From positions 248,001-312,000 of the forward strand of contig MU270047.1 in assembly GCA_021432635.1 (NCBI GenBank): 64,000 nt of DNA. Direction: 5' to 3'. Of this stretch, positions 1-10,346 are shown one piece after another (the stretch's first letter is position 1; each line of letters opens with the position of its first letter). The notes beneath the pieces were generated by a model, which saw only the letters and a list, made by a program, of their open reading frames with translations, searched no databases and was not told the DNA's origin. This DNA is from Thozetella sp. PMI_491. Lineage: Eukaryota; Ascomycota; Sordariomycetes; Chaetosphaeriales; Chaetosphaeriaceae. The translations under genes were made by a program, and so were the position numbers.

Positions 1-689
1 TCCTAGTTCATATCGTAAACCGGAGAGTGGTCTCGTGGCTGCTCCCTAGTCTGGCGGTGAGGTTGGAACATGGCATGCACCCGTCTCAATGGGTCGCAGG
101 GGCGAAGCGGGAGAGGGGCCAGCGCGATGCAGAAAGTTCTGGACGGCTCAATTGAAGGTGAGGTTGACGCCAGGAAGAGCTTCGAAAGAATCAAGGTCGG
201 TTGGAGCTGCCCCACCCCAAAAGGTTTATCGCATCCATCACATTGCGCTGCCGACGCCTGGCCGGCGACCCCTCTCCTCCTCACCAGCAGCCAGCGCAGC
301 CGAACGCGCCAGCCGAGCCAGCCCCGCCCACCTTTGAACAGAGGCGGTTCGGCCTGAGACCTCACATAATATTTGCCACCACGTGCTTTTCTCGCAACCT
401 CCTCGTCCTCTATTTCCTGTAACAACTTCGCAGTCCCGGGCAGCTGGAGGCCCGTGCAACCCTTGCGCTCCTTCCTCCCTCTCCACGAATGATTTTCCAC
501 TACTGCCGGCTCCTCAGCCTCATCACCTATCGCTGCTACAAGCCTCGGCCTGCTGAATTCACTACTAACAACTCCGTGTGAAAACATCCCCTCCGGTGCC
601 CGAGCCCCCGACTCGGTCGACATACGAAAATTCCAGGTGTATCTCCCACTTTTGCTCTCTCTCCATTTGCTGTCAGACTGTCGGCAATC
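1..689. other. Gene-free left edge and SPT4 upstream region
   Basis: I see no convincing gene here. Several frames stay open by chance because the sequence is GC-rich, but none gives a recognisable protein. The last 200-300 bases are C/T-rich, as is usual for leaders of ascomycete genes, and probably contain the SPT4 promoter and 5' leader. A gene running off the left edge cannot be excluded. Confidence 0.5.
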
Positions 690-1202
690 ATGTCTGACAA
701 CTATGTTGCGCCTGGCCAACAGCGCTACCTGCGTGCCTGCATGGTCTGCTCCATCGTCATGACCTACGCTGTTTGTCCCCCCTCCCCCCCCAATCCTTGA
801 TTTATCCCTTGCTATACCACTATAGACAGAGGACCGGACGATGCTGACCATCGCTGCAGCGTTTCCGAGATGAGGGCTGCCCCAACTGCGAGGAATTCCT
901 CCACCTCCAGGGCTCTCAAGAGCAGATCGAGAGTTGCACGTCGCAGGTCTTCGAGGGTCTCATCTCGCTCGCCACACCGAGCAAATCCTGGGTGGCTAAG
1001 TGGCAACGTCTCGACGGCTACGTCCGCGGCGTCTATGCCACCAAGGTATCGGGACAGCTGCCCGACGATGTCCGCACCGCCATCGAGGAAGAATACCGCA
1101 TACAGTACATCCCGTGAGTCTTCTCTGACCTGCTGTATCGCCAGAGCAAATAACTGACAAGACACGTACAGCCGGGATGGCAGTGCTGTCGAGGTGGATT
1201 AG
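690..1202 (+). CDS. SPT4: Transcription elongation factor SPT4
   Basis: This is the small zinc-binding subunit of the Spt4-Spt5 (DSIF) complex, which holds RNA polymerase II on the template during elongation. Three exons, 690-770, 860-1113 and 1172-1202, give 121 residues, the usual length for the family. The zinc site is visible as CMVC near residue 17 and CPNC early in exon 2; the motifs [11 protein letters not shown] and [12 protein letters not shown] are typical of fungal Spt4. The ATG lies in a good context (CAATCATG). Intron 1 begins GTTTGT, a weak donor, but no other junction joins CSIVMTYA to [10 protein letters not shown] in frame. The 3' end faces KIN17. Confidence 0.95.
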
Positions 1203-1551
1203 GCGTAGGAGATGAAAAGACTTTATTTCAGGAATCACGGAGTTCTAAACGGGACGGGAGTTAGACGGCATTTCTAGAGCTGATTTCATGGCCCTATTTA
1301 GCGAAAAATTTGACGATTCTATTCTACAGACGCCGCCCGCTGTGCTGCCGTCTCTCCTCTGTTGGACCAATTAGCCCCCTCTTTGAATGGAATGCGCCAA
1401 GCTTGCCTGCCTCCCGGCCGTGGTATCATGAACAGTACTAATAGCAGTTGCCTCCCAAACGCCATATTCCGAGTTGTACCATGCGCGTGAGGGCGCGCCT
1501 TGCCTTGCCAGGCCATGCCTTCCTCCCTGTACGCCCCTCCCAGCTGCTCTC
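1203..1551. other. Convergent 3' interval between SPT4 and KIN17
   Basis: This 349-base stretch separates two facing genes and must hold both 3' UTRs and polyadenylation signals. I see no gene or repeat in it. Confidence 0.6.
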
Positions 1552-2583
1552 CTAAAATCTCATCTTCTTGCTTGGCCCCTGGCCGGACTCCCGTGTCCTC
1601 TTCCGCTCGTTGCGTTCCATCTCTTCCTTCATGATTCTCTCCGCCTCGCTCATCTTCTTGGGTTGGGCTACCATGACCTTCTTCTTCTCACCCGCAAACG
1701 CGTTCTTGAAGGCGTTCTTGGGTTGCGGCTTGCTGAGCCCACCGAACTTCAGGGAGAGCGGCTTGGCTGGCGCCTTGGTGGCCTCGCTGGCGGGCAGATC
1801 CATGCCATCTCCCGCCTGCTTGCCGAATTCAGTCTTTGGGGCGCTCTCTGTCGCTTGGGACTTGACCACCTCCCCCTCGCCTTGGCTCTGTGCGGCCGAG
1901 AGCTTGGGAGGTTCGTCGGTCGGGAGCGCTGGCTTTTTACCGAAGGAAAGGCTGATTTTCTCGCCCTCCTGTCGCTTCAGGGTGCGATCCTCGTTTTCTC
2001 CTTCGGCAGGTTTAGAACCACGCGCCTCGGCAGCCTTGTTCGCCCTGGCGATCTGGGCGCGTAGAATTTCTTGCTCGCGCTCCTCGTCGCCCTTGTCTTG
2101 CATCTCTTTGCGCCGCAGCGCCTCACGCCGCTTCATCGCCTCGGGAGAGTCGTCGATCCATGCGATGAAGATGCCGTCCTCCTTTTCCTCTACCCGGCAG
2201 ATGCTCTCCCTCCCCAGGTGCTTGGCGAAATCTGTCAGGGAATGCCACTTGGTCGAGTTCAAGTGGGTGTGGTGTCGGTCTTGGATGACCTCCTGGTAAA
2301 ACTTATTTATGTGGATCTCCTTCTCTCCGTGGGACGTTCGCAGCAGTTGGACAAAGCTTTTGAGGAACTCTTGAGAGAAGTCCTCTTGGACTCCGGTGAA
2401 ACCGCTCCGGCCGGCTTCCAGCGCTTTCTTGGTATGCGACTCGCTCTGGCAGTGCATCTTGAAGCCATTTTCGTCTCGGCAACTCTTCTGGCAGAGTTGG
2501 CAGTACCAGCGCAGTCGGTTGAGGCCCTTCGCTTTCATAGAGTTGTTCAGGGCCTTCAGGCTGCCGGCTTCTGCTCGCCCCAT
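1552..2583 (-). CDS. kin17: KIN17-family zinc-finger protein
   Basis: A single exon encodes 343 residues. Residues about 27-51 form the C2H2 zinc finger (WYCQLCQKSC ... FKMHCQSESH), followed by the KIN17 winged-helix region to about residue 160 (EIHINKFYQEVI, TKWHSLTDFAKHLGRE, GIFIAWID). Human KIN17 is a nuclear DNA/RNA-binding protein tied to replication, the DNA-damage response and pre-mRNA processing. The human protein also ends in a tandem SH3-like/KOW module. Here that part is replaced by a charged, low-complexity tail rich in Lys, Glu and Ala, with the motif SLKFGG near residues 277-282 and a basic end (ERKRTRESGQ). The family call is firm; the exact role in fungi is an inference from animals and yeast Rts2. 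Confidence 0.93.
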   Translation of the reverse strand: MGRAEAGSLKALNNSMKAKGLNRLRWYCQLCQKSCRDENGFKMHCQSESHTKKALEAGRSGFTGVQEDFSQEFLKSFVQLLRTSHGEKEIHINKFYQEVIQDRHHTHLNSTKWHSLTDFAKHLGRESICRVEEKEDGIFIAWIDDSPEAMKRREALRRKEMQDKGDEEREQEILRAQIARANKAAEARGSKPAEGENEDRTLKRQEGEKISLSFGKKPALPTDEPPKLSAAQSQGEGEVVKSQATESAPKTEFGKQAGDGMDLPASEATKAPAKPLSLKFGGLSKPQPKNAFKNAFAGEKKKVMVAQPKKMSEAERIMKEEMERNERKRTRESGQGPSKKMRF

Positions 2584-3447
2584 GGTTGCGGTGCTGGAGT
2601 GCTTGGTGGCGGGAGGAGCGGTCTGCAGTTGTCGTAGGGGGAGTAGTGTGTTCGTTTACCGAGCTTTTGCAAGATCGGGCGCTGAGGCTTCGTTGTGCTA
2701 GCGACAGCCAGAGGGGGGAGGGGGTTGTTCGCAGACAGAATGTGCTGGACAGAGGGAAGCGTTGTGGCGCAAACAACGGATTGAAGTCTCCCTCCAGCTT
2801 AGGAGGCAAGCCGATTAGTCATGGATTTTAAAGTGGGGAGAATAGGATCTCCACGACCCGTCCGTCGGGGTCCAACCCCACAATAGCTGATCCCGGTTGG
2901 TCGGGAAGGAGCATCGGACGGCGTCTTGCATCTATAGAAACTTGGCATAGCCTTCAGTCAACTGCCTTGTAAACGTATCAAGGAACAATGGGTAGTCGGA
3001 AAGTCGCGGCTGCTGCAAATCTATCCTCGTACAAAACCCGCTCAACAGAACTGAAGCCGATCGCTTTACTGCACAGTATCCAACCAATAATAGTGACATA
3101 AAGCGGACAATAGACTCGTAGTCTCTGAAATACTTAAACAAACATGCTGTGCATCTAGTGCTAGGGTTCGATAGCTATGGACAATATGACTTATGTAGCG
3201 TTTTAAACTCCAAATCCATAACCTTTTGTTGCTTCCCCCCTTGGTCAACCCGGCGATGGACTCATGCATAATTCTGGTTCTAACCACAGTCTAGTGAGAA
3301 ACGGCGATCCTCTGTGACACAGGAGGTATAACGCTGTCGAATACGAATGATAAACTCCGGCATGCGTACCCTCTTGACGAATGCGGGCAGCATCATGCGA
3401 GTTTCGATTGATACCACCATCTTTCCCTGAACGACTATCCCCGGCGC
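2584..3447. other. Interval between KIN17 start and aspartokinase 3' end
   Basis: Both neighbours are on the minus strand, so this holds the KIN17 promoter (right of 2583) and the aspartokinase 3' UTR. The part at about 2930-3240 is visibly richer in A and T than its surroundings. No ORF there resembles a known protein. Confidence 0.5.
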
Positions 3448-5435
3448 CTACTCGAGGAAGGTGAACAGATTCGTGTGTAGTATGTTCATGGCCCGCTCTG
3501 CCGCTTTCGCGTCGATTACACAAGAAATGTTTATCTCACTGGCACCTAAAGTAGGAAAAAAAGTCAGTCGAAAGAAGAGTTGGGTGTGTTGGGGAGGAGG
3601 CAGGACAAGCCCGTAGAATTATACGCACCTTGCGAGATCATCTCAATGTTGATGCGGTGCTCTCCCAGCGTCGAGAACATTTTGCCCGCGATACCAATCA
3701 TGTTCTTCATCTCCTGGCCCACCAGGCTCAGGATGGCCATGTCATGAAGCACGCTTACATCACCGTATTCTTCTAGGTCCTTGACGGCCTTGTCGAAGCT
3801 GCCGAGTTCCGAGTTGCCCGTATGTACCGCCATCGATACGTGCACCTCGCTGGTCGAGATGAGGTCGACGGACACCTTGTGCTGGTTCAGGATGCCGAAT
3901 ACGCGCGCGAAGAAGCCGTGTGCGATCGACCGCTTGTTGCTGTGGATGTTGATGACCGATATCTTGTCCTTGATGGTCACCGCGGTGGGTCGCTTGGGAT
4001 TCCGACGTGCGCTAGGGTCCGACGGCTGGCGGGTCCGCTGGATTTGCTGGTTGGGAGCTAGGAGGGGATCCGGTTTCACGACGGTGCCCTCCCCCCGGGC
4101 ATTGTTGACGTTCTTGATGCGGATTGGGATGGGCGGGACTGCCTTGATGACCTGGTCCATTGTGAGGTGGTGGATGACCTCCGAACCGTAGAAGGTCAGT
4201 TCAGCGGCCTCGGCTGGAGTGATAGTCGAGAGGAGCCTCGCAGTAGGGACTTTGGTGGGATCGGCCGTGAAGATGCCGTCGACCTCCTTCCATATCTGTA
4301 GCTCCTCAGCCTTTACGCCAACGGCAATCAGGGCCGCGCAGAGATCGGTGTAGCCTCGCCCGATGTCGCCATCGAGCAGGCCGCCCGGCACGTTTCCGAA
4401 GAAGCCGGTGACAACAGGCACCCGCTCCTCGCAGGCCAGGATCTTTTTCCTAAAGGCATCGATCGTGGAGCTATAGTAGGCGGCGTCTAGCCTCCCGGGG
4501 CTTTCGGTGTGTACGACGTTTGCCAAGTCGACATACTCGGCATCCACCCCCTACCGTCGGTCAGCCAACGGCAAGGGCATTCCAGGCATCCCGCGCCATG
4601 AAGGAAAACTTACCCTGTCCTTGAGCAAGGCCGCCATGAACCGGCAGCTCAACCTCTCCCCGAAACTCACCACACGGTCTTTTGCGCGGGAATTGATCTC
4701 TAGGTTGAACCGCTTGGCCATCTCCAGGTAGTCGACGAGCGACGCGCACTCGTCGCGCATGTCTTTCTCTACCGCCTGGCAGTGCGCTTCATCCCGCACG
4801 AACGTCTTGGCGGCCGCCACATGGTCGCTGCAGATGTCTTGGACGATGCGCTTGGCATCCTCGAGCAGTCCCGTCTGGAGCTTGTCGTCCTCGGGTGCGG
4901 CGGCAATGGCGCGCAGCCTCTTGAAGACCTCTAGTAACCTGTCCAAGAAGGAAGCGAGAGGTGTGGTTAGTCCGAGTGCTCCCAACCGGCAATTTTGCGT
5001 AATGGAGAGGGGGTTGAGAAGGAAAGGGGGCGGGATAGGGGGTATGGGGAAGTGGGATGCCATAGATGGCCGCATATCAGCCCTCACCCCGCGTCCCAAG
5101 ACCACGGCGCGGGGGGTCGCGCGCGGGTGGCCAGGCTGGGGTGCGTCGGCTGGACACGCCTAAAGCACTCACCGACTAGTAGTTCCTGTGACTTTCTTTC
5201 CGGTACTCCTAGCCGAGCAGATGACCACGACACGGTGTTTGTTCTCCAGGTATGCTCTGCGGCCGCCAGGTGTCAGCGTTTGGGGGTGACTCATGCATGT
5301 CAGGTCCAGGGGGGGAGAGACAGACCTGACAATGTCCTCGGCAATCTTGTCGGGAAACTTGCCCACGCTGGTGCCGCCAAATTTTTGGACAATCCAGCCG
5401 CTAGGGCTGGAATTGCTCAGGAGAGGTCGTGCCAT
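3448..5435 (-). CDS. HOM3: Aspartokinase (aspartate kinase)
   Basis: This enzyme phosphorylates L-aspartate in the first step toward threonine, methionine and isoleucine. Five exons read on the minus strand: 5326-5435, 5173-5256, 4614-4938, 3629-4550 and 3448-3545. They sum to 512 residues. The substrate/ATP motif KFGGTSVG is at residues 18-25; VVVICSARS, the GRGYTDLCAALIAV block and QIWKEVDGIFTADP follow. The C-terminal third carries tandem ACT domains (VINIHSNK, DLISTSEVHVSM, GIAGKMFSTLGEHRINIEMISQGA), the usual site of threonine feedback. The last exon, ending NLFTFLE, is short but restores the ASEINISCVID strand of the second ACT domain. Compared with yeast Hom3, the segment after GSEVIH reads HLTMDQVIKAVPPIPIRIKN instead of PFTMEQVIRAKIPIRIKN, two residues longer. 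Confidence 0.95.
5287..5293. promoter_or_regulatory. Possible CPC1/Gcn4-type site (TGACTCA) inside aspartokinase intron 1
   Basis: The palindromic heptamer TGACTCA lies in the 69-base first intron (5257-5325) of the aspartokinase gene. This is the classical binding site of the cross-pathway-control activator CPC1 (Gcn4 in yeast), which induces amino-acid biosynthetic genes including aspartokinase. I saw no copy in the first 300 bases upstream of the ATG. One heptamer is weak evidence, so occupancy is an inference. Confidence 0.35.
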
Positions 5436-6600
5436 GGCGGCGGCGAGGCACGTCCAGACCCCAAGGTGTCGAGAGGAGGCGTAGTCGGCCGGCTTTCGTC
5501 AGTTCGTCAGCTCGTCAGTCACCGCCTGCTGTGCTCCCCAGGCAGAGAGAAGTCTTGGGAAGAAAGGTCTTGGAAGGCGGCTGGGCGGTGCCGATCTGAG
5601 CGCCAAAGTGTGCAGGCACGCGACACAATTCCAATTGAGGCGGCAGTTTGCTTGTGTCCCCTCGGCCGTGATTGCTGCTTGGTTGGGAGAGGTCGGATCG
5701 AAGGGGAGCCTATATGTAGTGGGCAGTGGGCTAGTGGGGGAGGGGCAGAATAAAAGCAGGTGAGGGCCGGTCTACTACCGCGCGAGGCGTCGTGGGGGGA
5801 GCCCTGGTCTGCGACTATCCAGGATACAGTAGTCAGTACCCTACCCAGTGGAGCTAGTCAATGGCTAGGGGGGGAGGGTGAGAGAGTCCAATGCAGTGAG
5901 ATGTATTATGTATGGGCCAGGTGATGCTGGGCTTTCCACCACTCCGAATCCCCAGCTGCAACGACGACGCGAGATGGGACCCAGACTGCGTGGTGGGAGC
6001 GGCGGCACCGGTGCTCGGGTCGACCTCCCCGAATCGGAGGCAAAGCGGCTGCAGAAAGGGTCGATTTTTTTTTTCTTCGCCCGGGTCGAGGGCCCACCGG
6101 CGGCGCCAGAGCAGGCATGTGCAGTGGGGTGGCCCATTGCAGCGCTAGCACGTTAGCGGCACCGGCCTGGGTTCCTGAGTTTGCCCTGGGGAATGATGTC
6201 AATGGCCGCCCAACTGGCCAGGACTGAACCCGCTTTCGGCGGCGGGAGGGAGAGGGTGGATTCGTTGCTTGCACCCGCTGGGCCTGACCGGCTCGCAAAA
6301 AGGAAACGGCTGCAGCTCGATCAATGCCTGGTGGCATTGCAGATAAAGGCACGCTGTTTGGCGGGTTGGAAGTAGCCAAGATGTCGACCTGTTGTCCTCT
6401 CCTCCCATTCGTGAGGTCGTAGCCGTCGCAGAGGGCTTCCGAGCTTGAGCGAGCCTCCGATGCAGCGCAGACCCACGGTTCGCTTCTGAGAACAGGGGCC
6501 AGCAAACCATCCTGGCATTTTCGAGCCAGGTCTGCTCGCTCTCGAGATCAACTTCGTCGAGTCGTATTCTTTTTCGTACGGGATATCTTGCCTCGTTCTG

Positions 6601-6636
6601 GCCTCCCATCTAGCCTCCCATCCAGCCTCCCATCCA
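6601..6636. repeat. Three 12-bp tandem units
   Basis: The unit GCCTCCCATCCA (first copy ending TA instead of CA) is repeated three times, followed by a partial degenerate copy. It lies in gene-free DNA, and nothing suggests more than slippage. Confidence 0.85.
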
Positions 6637-6794
6637 GCCTCTCAAGCTCCCTCCCTCCCTGGCAGTTACCTCCTTAGTAGAGCGGCCCATCGTGATTGGC
6701 CCAGGAGAAGTCAAAGTTATCGTCGCTGCTGTACCTCGCGATAAGGCAAGGGGTTGCAGTATAAGCCAAGGCGGCCAATTGGGTATAATTCCCC

Positions 6795-6838
6795 TCGCCC
6801 TGCCCTCGCCTTGCCCTCGCCTTGCCCTCGCCTTCCGC
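6795..6838. repeat. Four 11-bp tandem units
   Basis: The unit TCGCCTTGCCC occurs as four adjacent copies; the first has C for T at position 6 and the last is degenerate. It is pyrimidine-rich, in gene-free DNA, and probably a minisatellite from slippage. Confidence 0.85.
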
Positions 6839-7958
6839 TCGCCTCACCTCCATGGCTGGAGTGTGCGAGCAGCCCTCGGCAGTATAGTCGAGTACAGTCG
6901 ACCGACTAGCTACGTCGCTCAACACAAGTTACACCAGTGCCGTAGTCGACACGCAGCCCTGTCGGTTTCCTCCGTTTATTGTCCACATTGTCTTGGCATT
7001 CTTGGCTGCTTTGTTCTGCTTGCATCCGGGGAGAGTGGGGGGTTCTAGGCTGCTCTGGTCTTTGGAAGAGCGTGGGGTCCATGTGGGAGTCAGACAGAGA
7101 GGGTTGATGCATCGCTTATTGGTGCTGATGCAGTGAACATCATCACTCGAATAAGTGCGTGGCTATCGGGGCATCCGCCTCGCAAGCCTTGCTGGGGGGG
7201 TTCAACAGTAGGACCAGGACCAAGTACCCCCCACCTCGCCAGGCAGAGTTGAATTGCCAAATCTACAATCTTGATCCCTTGCGAGGCTCTCGAGATTTGC
7301 TCCGAGGTGGTAGCAGGTGGTCGACTGCGTGGCGGCCTGGGTGCTGTCGGTGCCGGGTATCTTCACGATGAGTCACATAATTCAGCCACGCAGCCTCCCT
7401 AGGCCCCACGGTGCTTTACCTTGAGCTTCTGTCCGTAATCGTATAGCGTATTCGTGCATGCTATTATTCTATGGGCCCCTCTGGCTCTGTTTCCATACGT
7501 GCTTGACGACCCCTGGGTGCTCGGTCGGCGGCCTAGAGAGTATACAGGCCAGATCAATCGCCTCGGAGCTGCCTCGAGTCTTCGCCGTCCGTACTCGTAC
7601 ACGGATTCGTAGACACAGGCAACAAACTGACCCATGTTTGCCCCAGAAACAATATGACTGCGCCCCTAGACGACTGCACAAACTAGTCACGCCCTATGCC
7701 TGCAGGAGATGACCATTCTGTGATCTTGATGTGTTATCACCGACCTCGCCGCCCACCGCAGCATTGCTGCGAGCATCGAGTGGAGTGCCTCTCTACCTGG
7801 GTTACTTTACACTAATGAAAACTCATGCATATGCGCCAGCCGTCTAGTAAGCCTAGTCCAAACATCCTGCCTGTAGCGTGTCCGATGACCAAGTCTCAGA
7901 CCCCCCCTTTCCTTTTGACCATTAGGCAGCTAGTACGACACAGCCGCGGCCCCCGTGC

Positions 7959-10346
7959 TCATTCCTTCTTCTTTGCGTCCACGGGCTCCTCGACATCTTC
8001 TTCAGCGGCCTCCAGATCCTCCTCGATCTCTTCGGCCTCGGTAATGTGAGTAGTGCTGGGCGCTCGCTTCTCCGGGGGCGTTTCACCGCCACTCATTTGC
8101 CATTCCATGAGCTTGCTGAACGCGCTCTCAGGGTTGCTGCTAAGCTCTGGATAGCTGCCTACCTCGGCCACGGTTCCTTCGCTCGACAGCACAATGATGC
8201 GGTCCGACCGCTTGATGGTCGACAGTCTGTGGGCGATGGAGATAGTGGTGCTTCGGCCTTTGAGAAGTTCGGCAAGAGCCGAGTTGACAAGCGTCTCCGA
8301 CTCGGCGTCTAGCGCAGACGTTGCCTCATCTAGAATCAAAATGTCGGGGTCCTTAAGGAGCGCCCGGGCGATCGCGATGCGCTGCTTTTGCCCGCCTGAA
8401 AGCTGCGCTCCACGGGCGCCGACTTGGGTCTCGAAGCCGTCGGGAAAGTCCCGGATGAAGTAGCAGTTCGCCTTCTCAGCGGCTGCGATAATCTGTGCCC
8501 GACTAGCTGTGGGTTGCCCGTAGGCGATATTTTCCGCAACGGTTCCCGAGAAGAGAACGGGTTCCTGAGCAACCATGCCGATACGCCGACGCAGCGATTT
8601 GACGTTCATGGTGGAGATGTCCACACCGTTGATGGTGATGGAACCCTGAGTCGGGTTGTAAAAGCGCAGGAGGAGCGAGGCGACAGTCGACTTACCTCCT
8701 CCTGATGGTCCCACGATGCAGACGTTGCTCCCCGACGGGATCTCAAAGTCCAGACCGTCGAATATAGTCACCGCAGGCCTAGTAGGGTACGCAAAGGTGA
8801 CGCTTGAGAATTTGATAGGACCCTGTGCCGAAATGACCTTGGTTCCTACCGTCTGGGGGATGGTCGGTTTCCGGTCCTGGAGCTCGAAGAGGCGGCTGGC
8901 GGCGCCCACTCCCTTCATGAGCTCCGAGTAGAATCCGCTCACGCCAAAGAGACTGGAGCCGGCAAACACGGTATACATCATGAAAGACGTCAGGTCGCCT
9001 AGCGACATGGATCCGCTCCTGACGAGCCCACCACCCACGATGAGCATGGCGAGAACGGTCATGTTGCCGGCCCAGCCCGTGGAAGCGAAGAAGGTGGCCG
9101 AGTAGATGGAATCCTTCTTGCCGAGGGCGAAGACCTTCCTGACCTGCTTGTTGTACCGCGCAACTTCCTGGACCTCCCCCACGAAGGCCTGGCTCGTCTT
9201 GATGTTGCCCAGCCGCTCCTCGGCGATCTTCATCAGCGTTCCCACGTTCTTCTGAATCTGCCGGCTGAGGTTCCTGATGGTCCTGCCGTACATGAAGGCA
9301 GCGAGACCGAGGGGAGGAACCATTAGGAGGATGATAGACGTCAGCTTGGGGCTCAGCCATGCCATCATGATGAAGCCAGCCGAGCCGCTCACAAGCGATC
9401 GGAGTCCGTCTGACACGTTCTGGGTGATGCTCTTGCCGACGACTACCGTGTCCGAGTTCAGCCGCGAGATCAGGTCGCCGACCCGGTTCGCATCAAAGAA
9501 CTCGGCGTCCTGTACATAAGTGCGCCGGTAAAGCTGGGTCCTCAGCCTGGCCACCACGCGCTCGCCAACGATGCGCAACAGGATAATCCTGCCAAAGTTG
9601 GCGCAGGCTCCGACGCTCAGCAGCGCACCGAGGCCAAGGAAGAACTGCGTCAACGTAAATCCAAATAGCCGAGCCTCTTCTGCATCCCCCTTGGTTGAGA
9701 TATCGAGGATCCGTCCAACCGAGAAGGGAATAGACATTGTCACGCTTGACGAGATAAGCAGGAGTACGAAGGCTACCCCCAGCCATCTGAGCTCGGGCCG
9801 CGCGATCTTGATGAGGCGCCAGATCTCCCCAAACCCGGCCTTCCCATCCTTCTTGCCCTCCTTGGACAGACGGGCGCTCATGTTGACCTGCGCGGCCCTC
9901 TCCCCCTTCTGGCTCCTCTGAAAAGCCTGCGGCTCTAGACTGTTGGCATTGGGTTCATTCTTTACAGACTTCGTGTCCTGGCCCTCGGGCTGCTTCGGAT
10001 TGACCGACTCCTCCTTGAGCTCCTTGAGCAGCCGGCTCGAGGTCGAGAACTGGCGCAGGAGGCTGGTCGGGGAGAGCGGCCCTGGCGCGTTGGCTCGGCG
10101 CAGTGCCCGCGAGAAGAGCTCGGAATGAATGCCCACGCCAAGGGACGTCGGAGCAGCTGGCGCGGCGTTGATGGAGCTCGGAACGCAGGGATATACGGGT
10201 ATCTTGGGATTGGTAGAAAAGGATCGGATTGCCGGAGAGGCAACGAGAGCCTCGCGCGACAACACTGGGGCAGCTTGGGGAGCCCCGAAGCCGATGGCGG
10301 CGCGTTGCGGGACCAGCGCCGCACGACGCACCGCTCCCGAAACCAT
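7959..10346 (-). CDS. MDL1: Mitochondrial half-size ABC transporter, MDL1/ABCB10 type
   Basis: One uninterrupted exon encodes 795 residues. The N-terminus is rich in Arg, Ala and Ser with no acidic residues in the first 100 or so (RRAALVPQRAAIGFG, IRSFSTNPK, LLRQFSTSSRLL), a clear mitochondrial presequence. One six-helix transmembrane domain spans about residues 180-470 and one nucleotide-binding domain about 500-740. Walker A GPSGGGKST is near residue 543, the Q-loop in GMVAQEP, the signature LSGGQ near 646, Walker B ILILDEATSALD near 667 and the switch SIAHR near 700. All catalytic motifs are intact. Yeast Mdl1 sits in the inner membrane and exports peptides left by matrix proteolysis. The acidic tail (EEIEEDLEAAEEDVEEP) is unusual. 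Mdl2 rather than Mdl1 remains possible. Confidence 0.92.
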   Translation of the reverse strand: MVSGAVRRAALVPQRAAIGFGAPQAAPVLSREALVASPAIRSFSTNPKIPVYPCVPSSINAAPAAPTSLGVGIHSELFSRALRRANAPGPLSPTSLLRQFSTSSRLLKELKEESVNPKQPEGQDTKSVKNEPNANSLEPQAFQRSQKGERAAQVNMSARLSKEGKKDGKAGFGEIWRLIKIARPELRWLGVAFVLLLISSSVTMSIPFSVGRILDISTKGDAEEARLFGFTLTQFFLGLGALLSVGACANFGRIILLRIVGERVVARLRTQLYRRTYVQDAEFFDANRVGDLISRLNSDTVVVGKSITQNVSDGLRSLVSGSAGFIMMAWLSPKLTSIILLMVPPLGLAAFMYGRTIRNLSRQIQKNVGTLMKIAEERLGNIKTSQAFVGEVQEVARYNKQVRKVFALGKKDSIYSATFFASTGWAGNMTVLAMLIVGGGLVRSGSMSLGDLTSFMMYTVFAGSSLFGVSGFYSELMKGVGAASRLFELQDRKPTIPQTVGTKVISAQGPIKFSSVTFAYPTRPAVTIFDGLDFEIPSGSNVCIVGPSGGGKSTVASLLLRFYNPTQGSITINGVDISTMNVKSLRRRIGMVAQEPVLFSGTVAENIAYGQPTASRAQIIAAAEKANCYFIRDFPDGFETQVGARGAQLSGGQKQRIAIARALLKDPDILILDEATSALDAESETLVNSALAELLKGRSTTISIAHRLSTIKRSDRIIVLSSEGTVAEVGSYPELSSNPESAFSKLMEWQMSGGETPPEKRAPSTTHITEAEEIEEDLEAAEEDVEEPVDAKKKE

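Larger units (their letters stand above)
5436..7958. other. 2.5-kb gene-free interval upstream of aspartokinase
   Basis: This stretch holds the aspartokinase promoter at its left and the 3' UTR of the MDL1-type gene at its right. No ORF resembles a known protein. It has two short tandem repeats, listed separately, and a T run near 6064. The first 300 bases upstream of the aspartokinase ATG contain no other ATG on the minus strand, so the leader appears free of upstream ORFs there. Confidence 0.55.

Noticed and set aside
3-851. 282-codon open frame on the minus strand over the SPT4 5' region
   Set aside because: It overlaps SPT4 exon 1 on the other strand and its product is Arg/Gly/Ser-rich with no recognisable motif; chance opening in GC-rich DNA.
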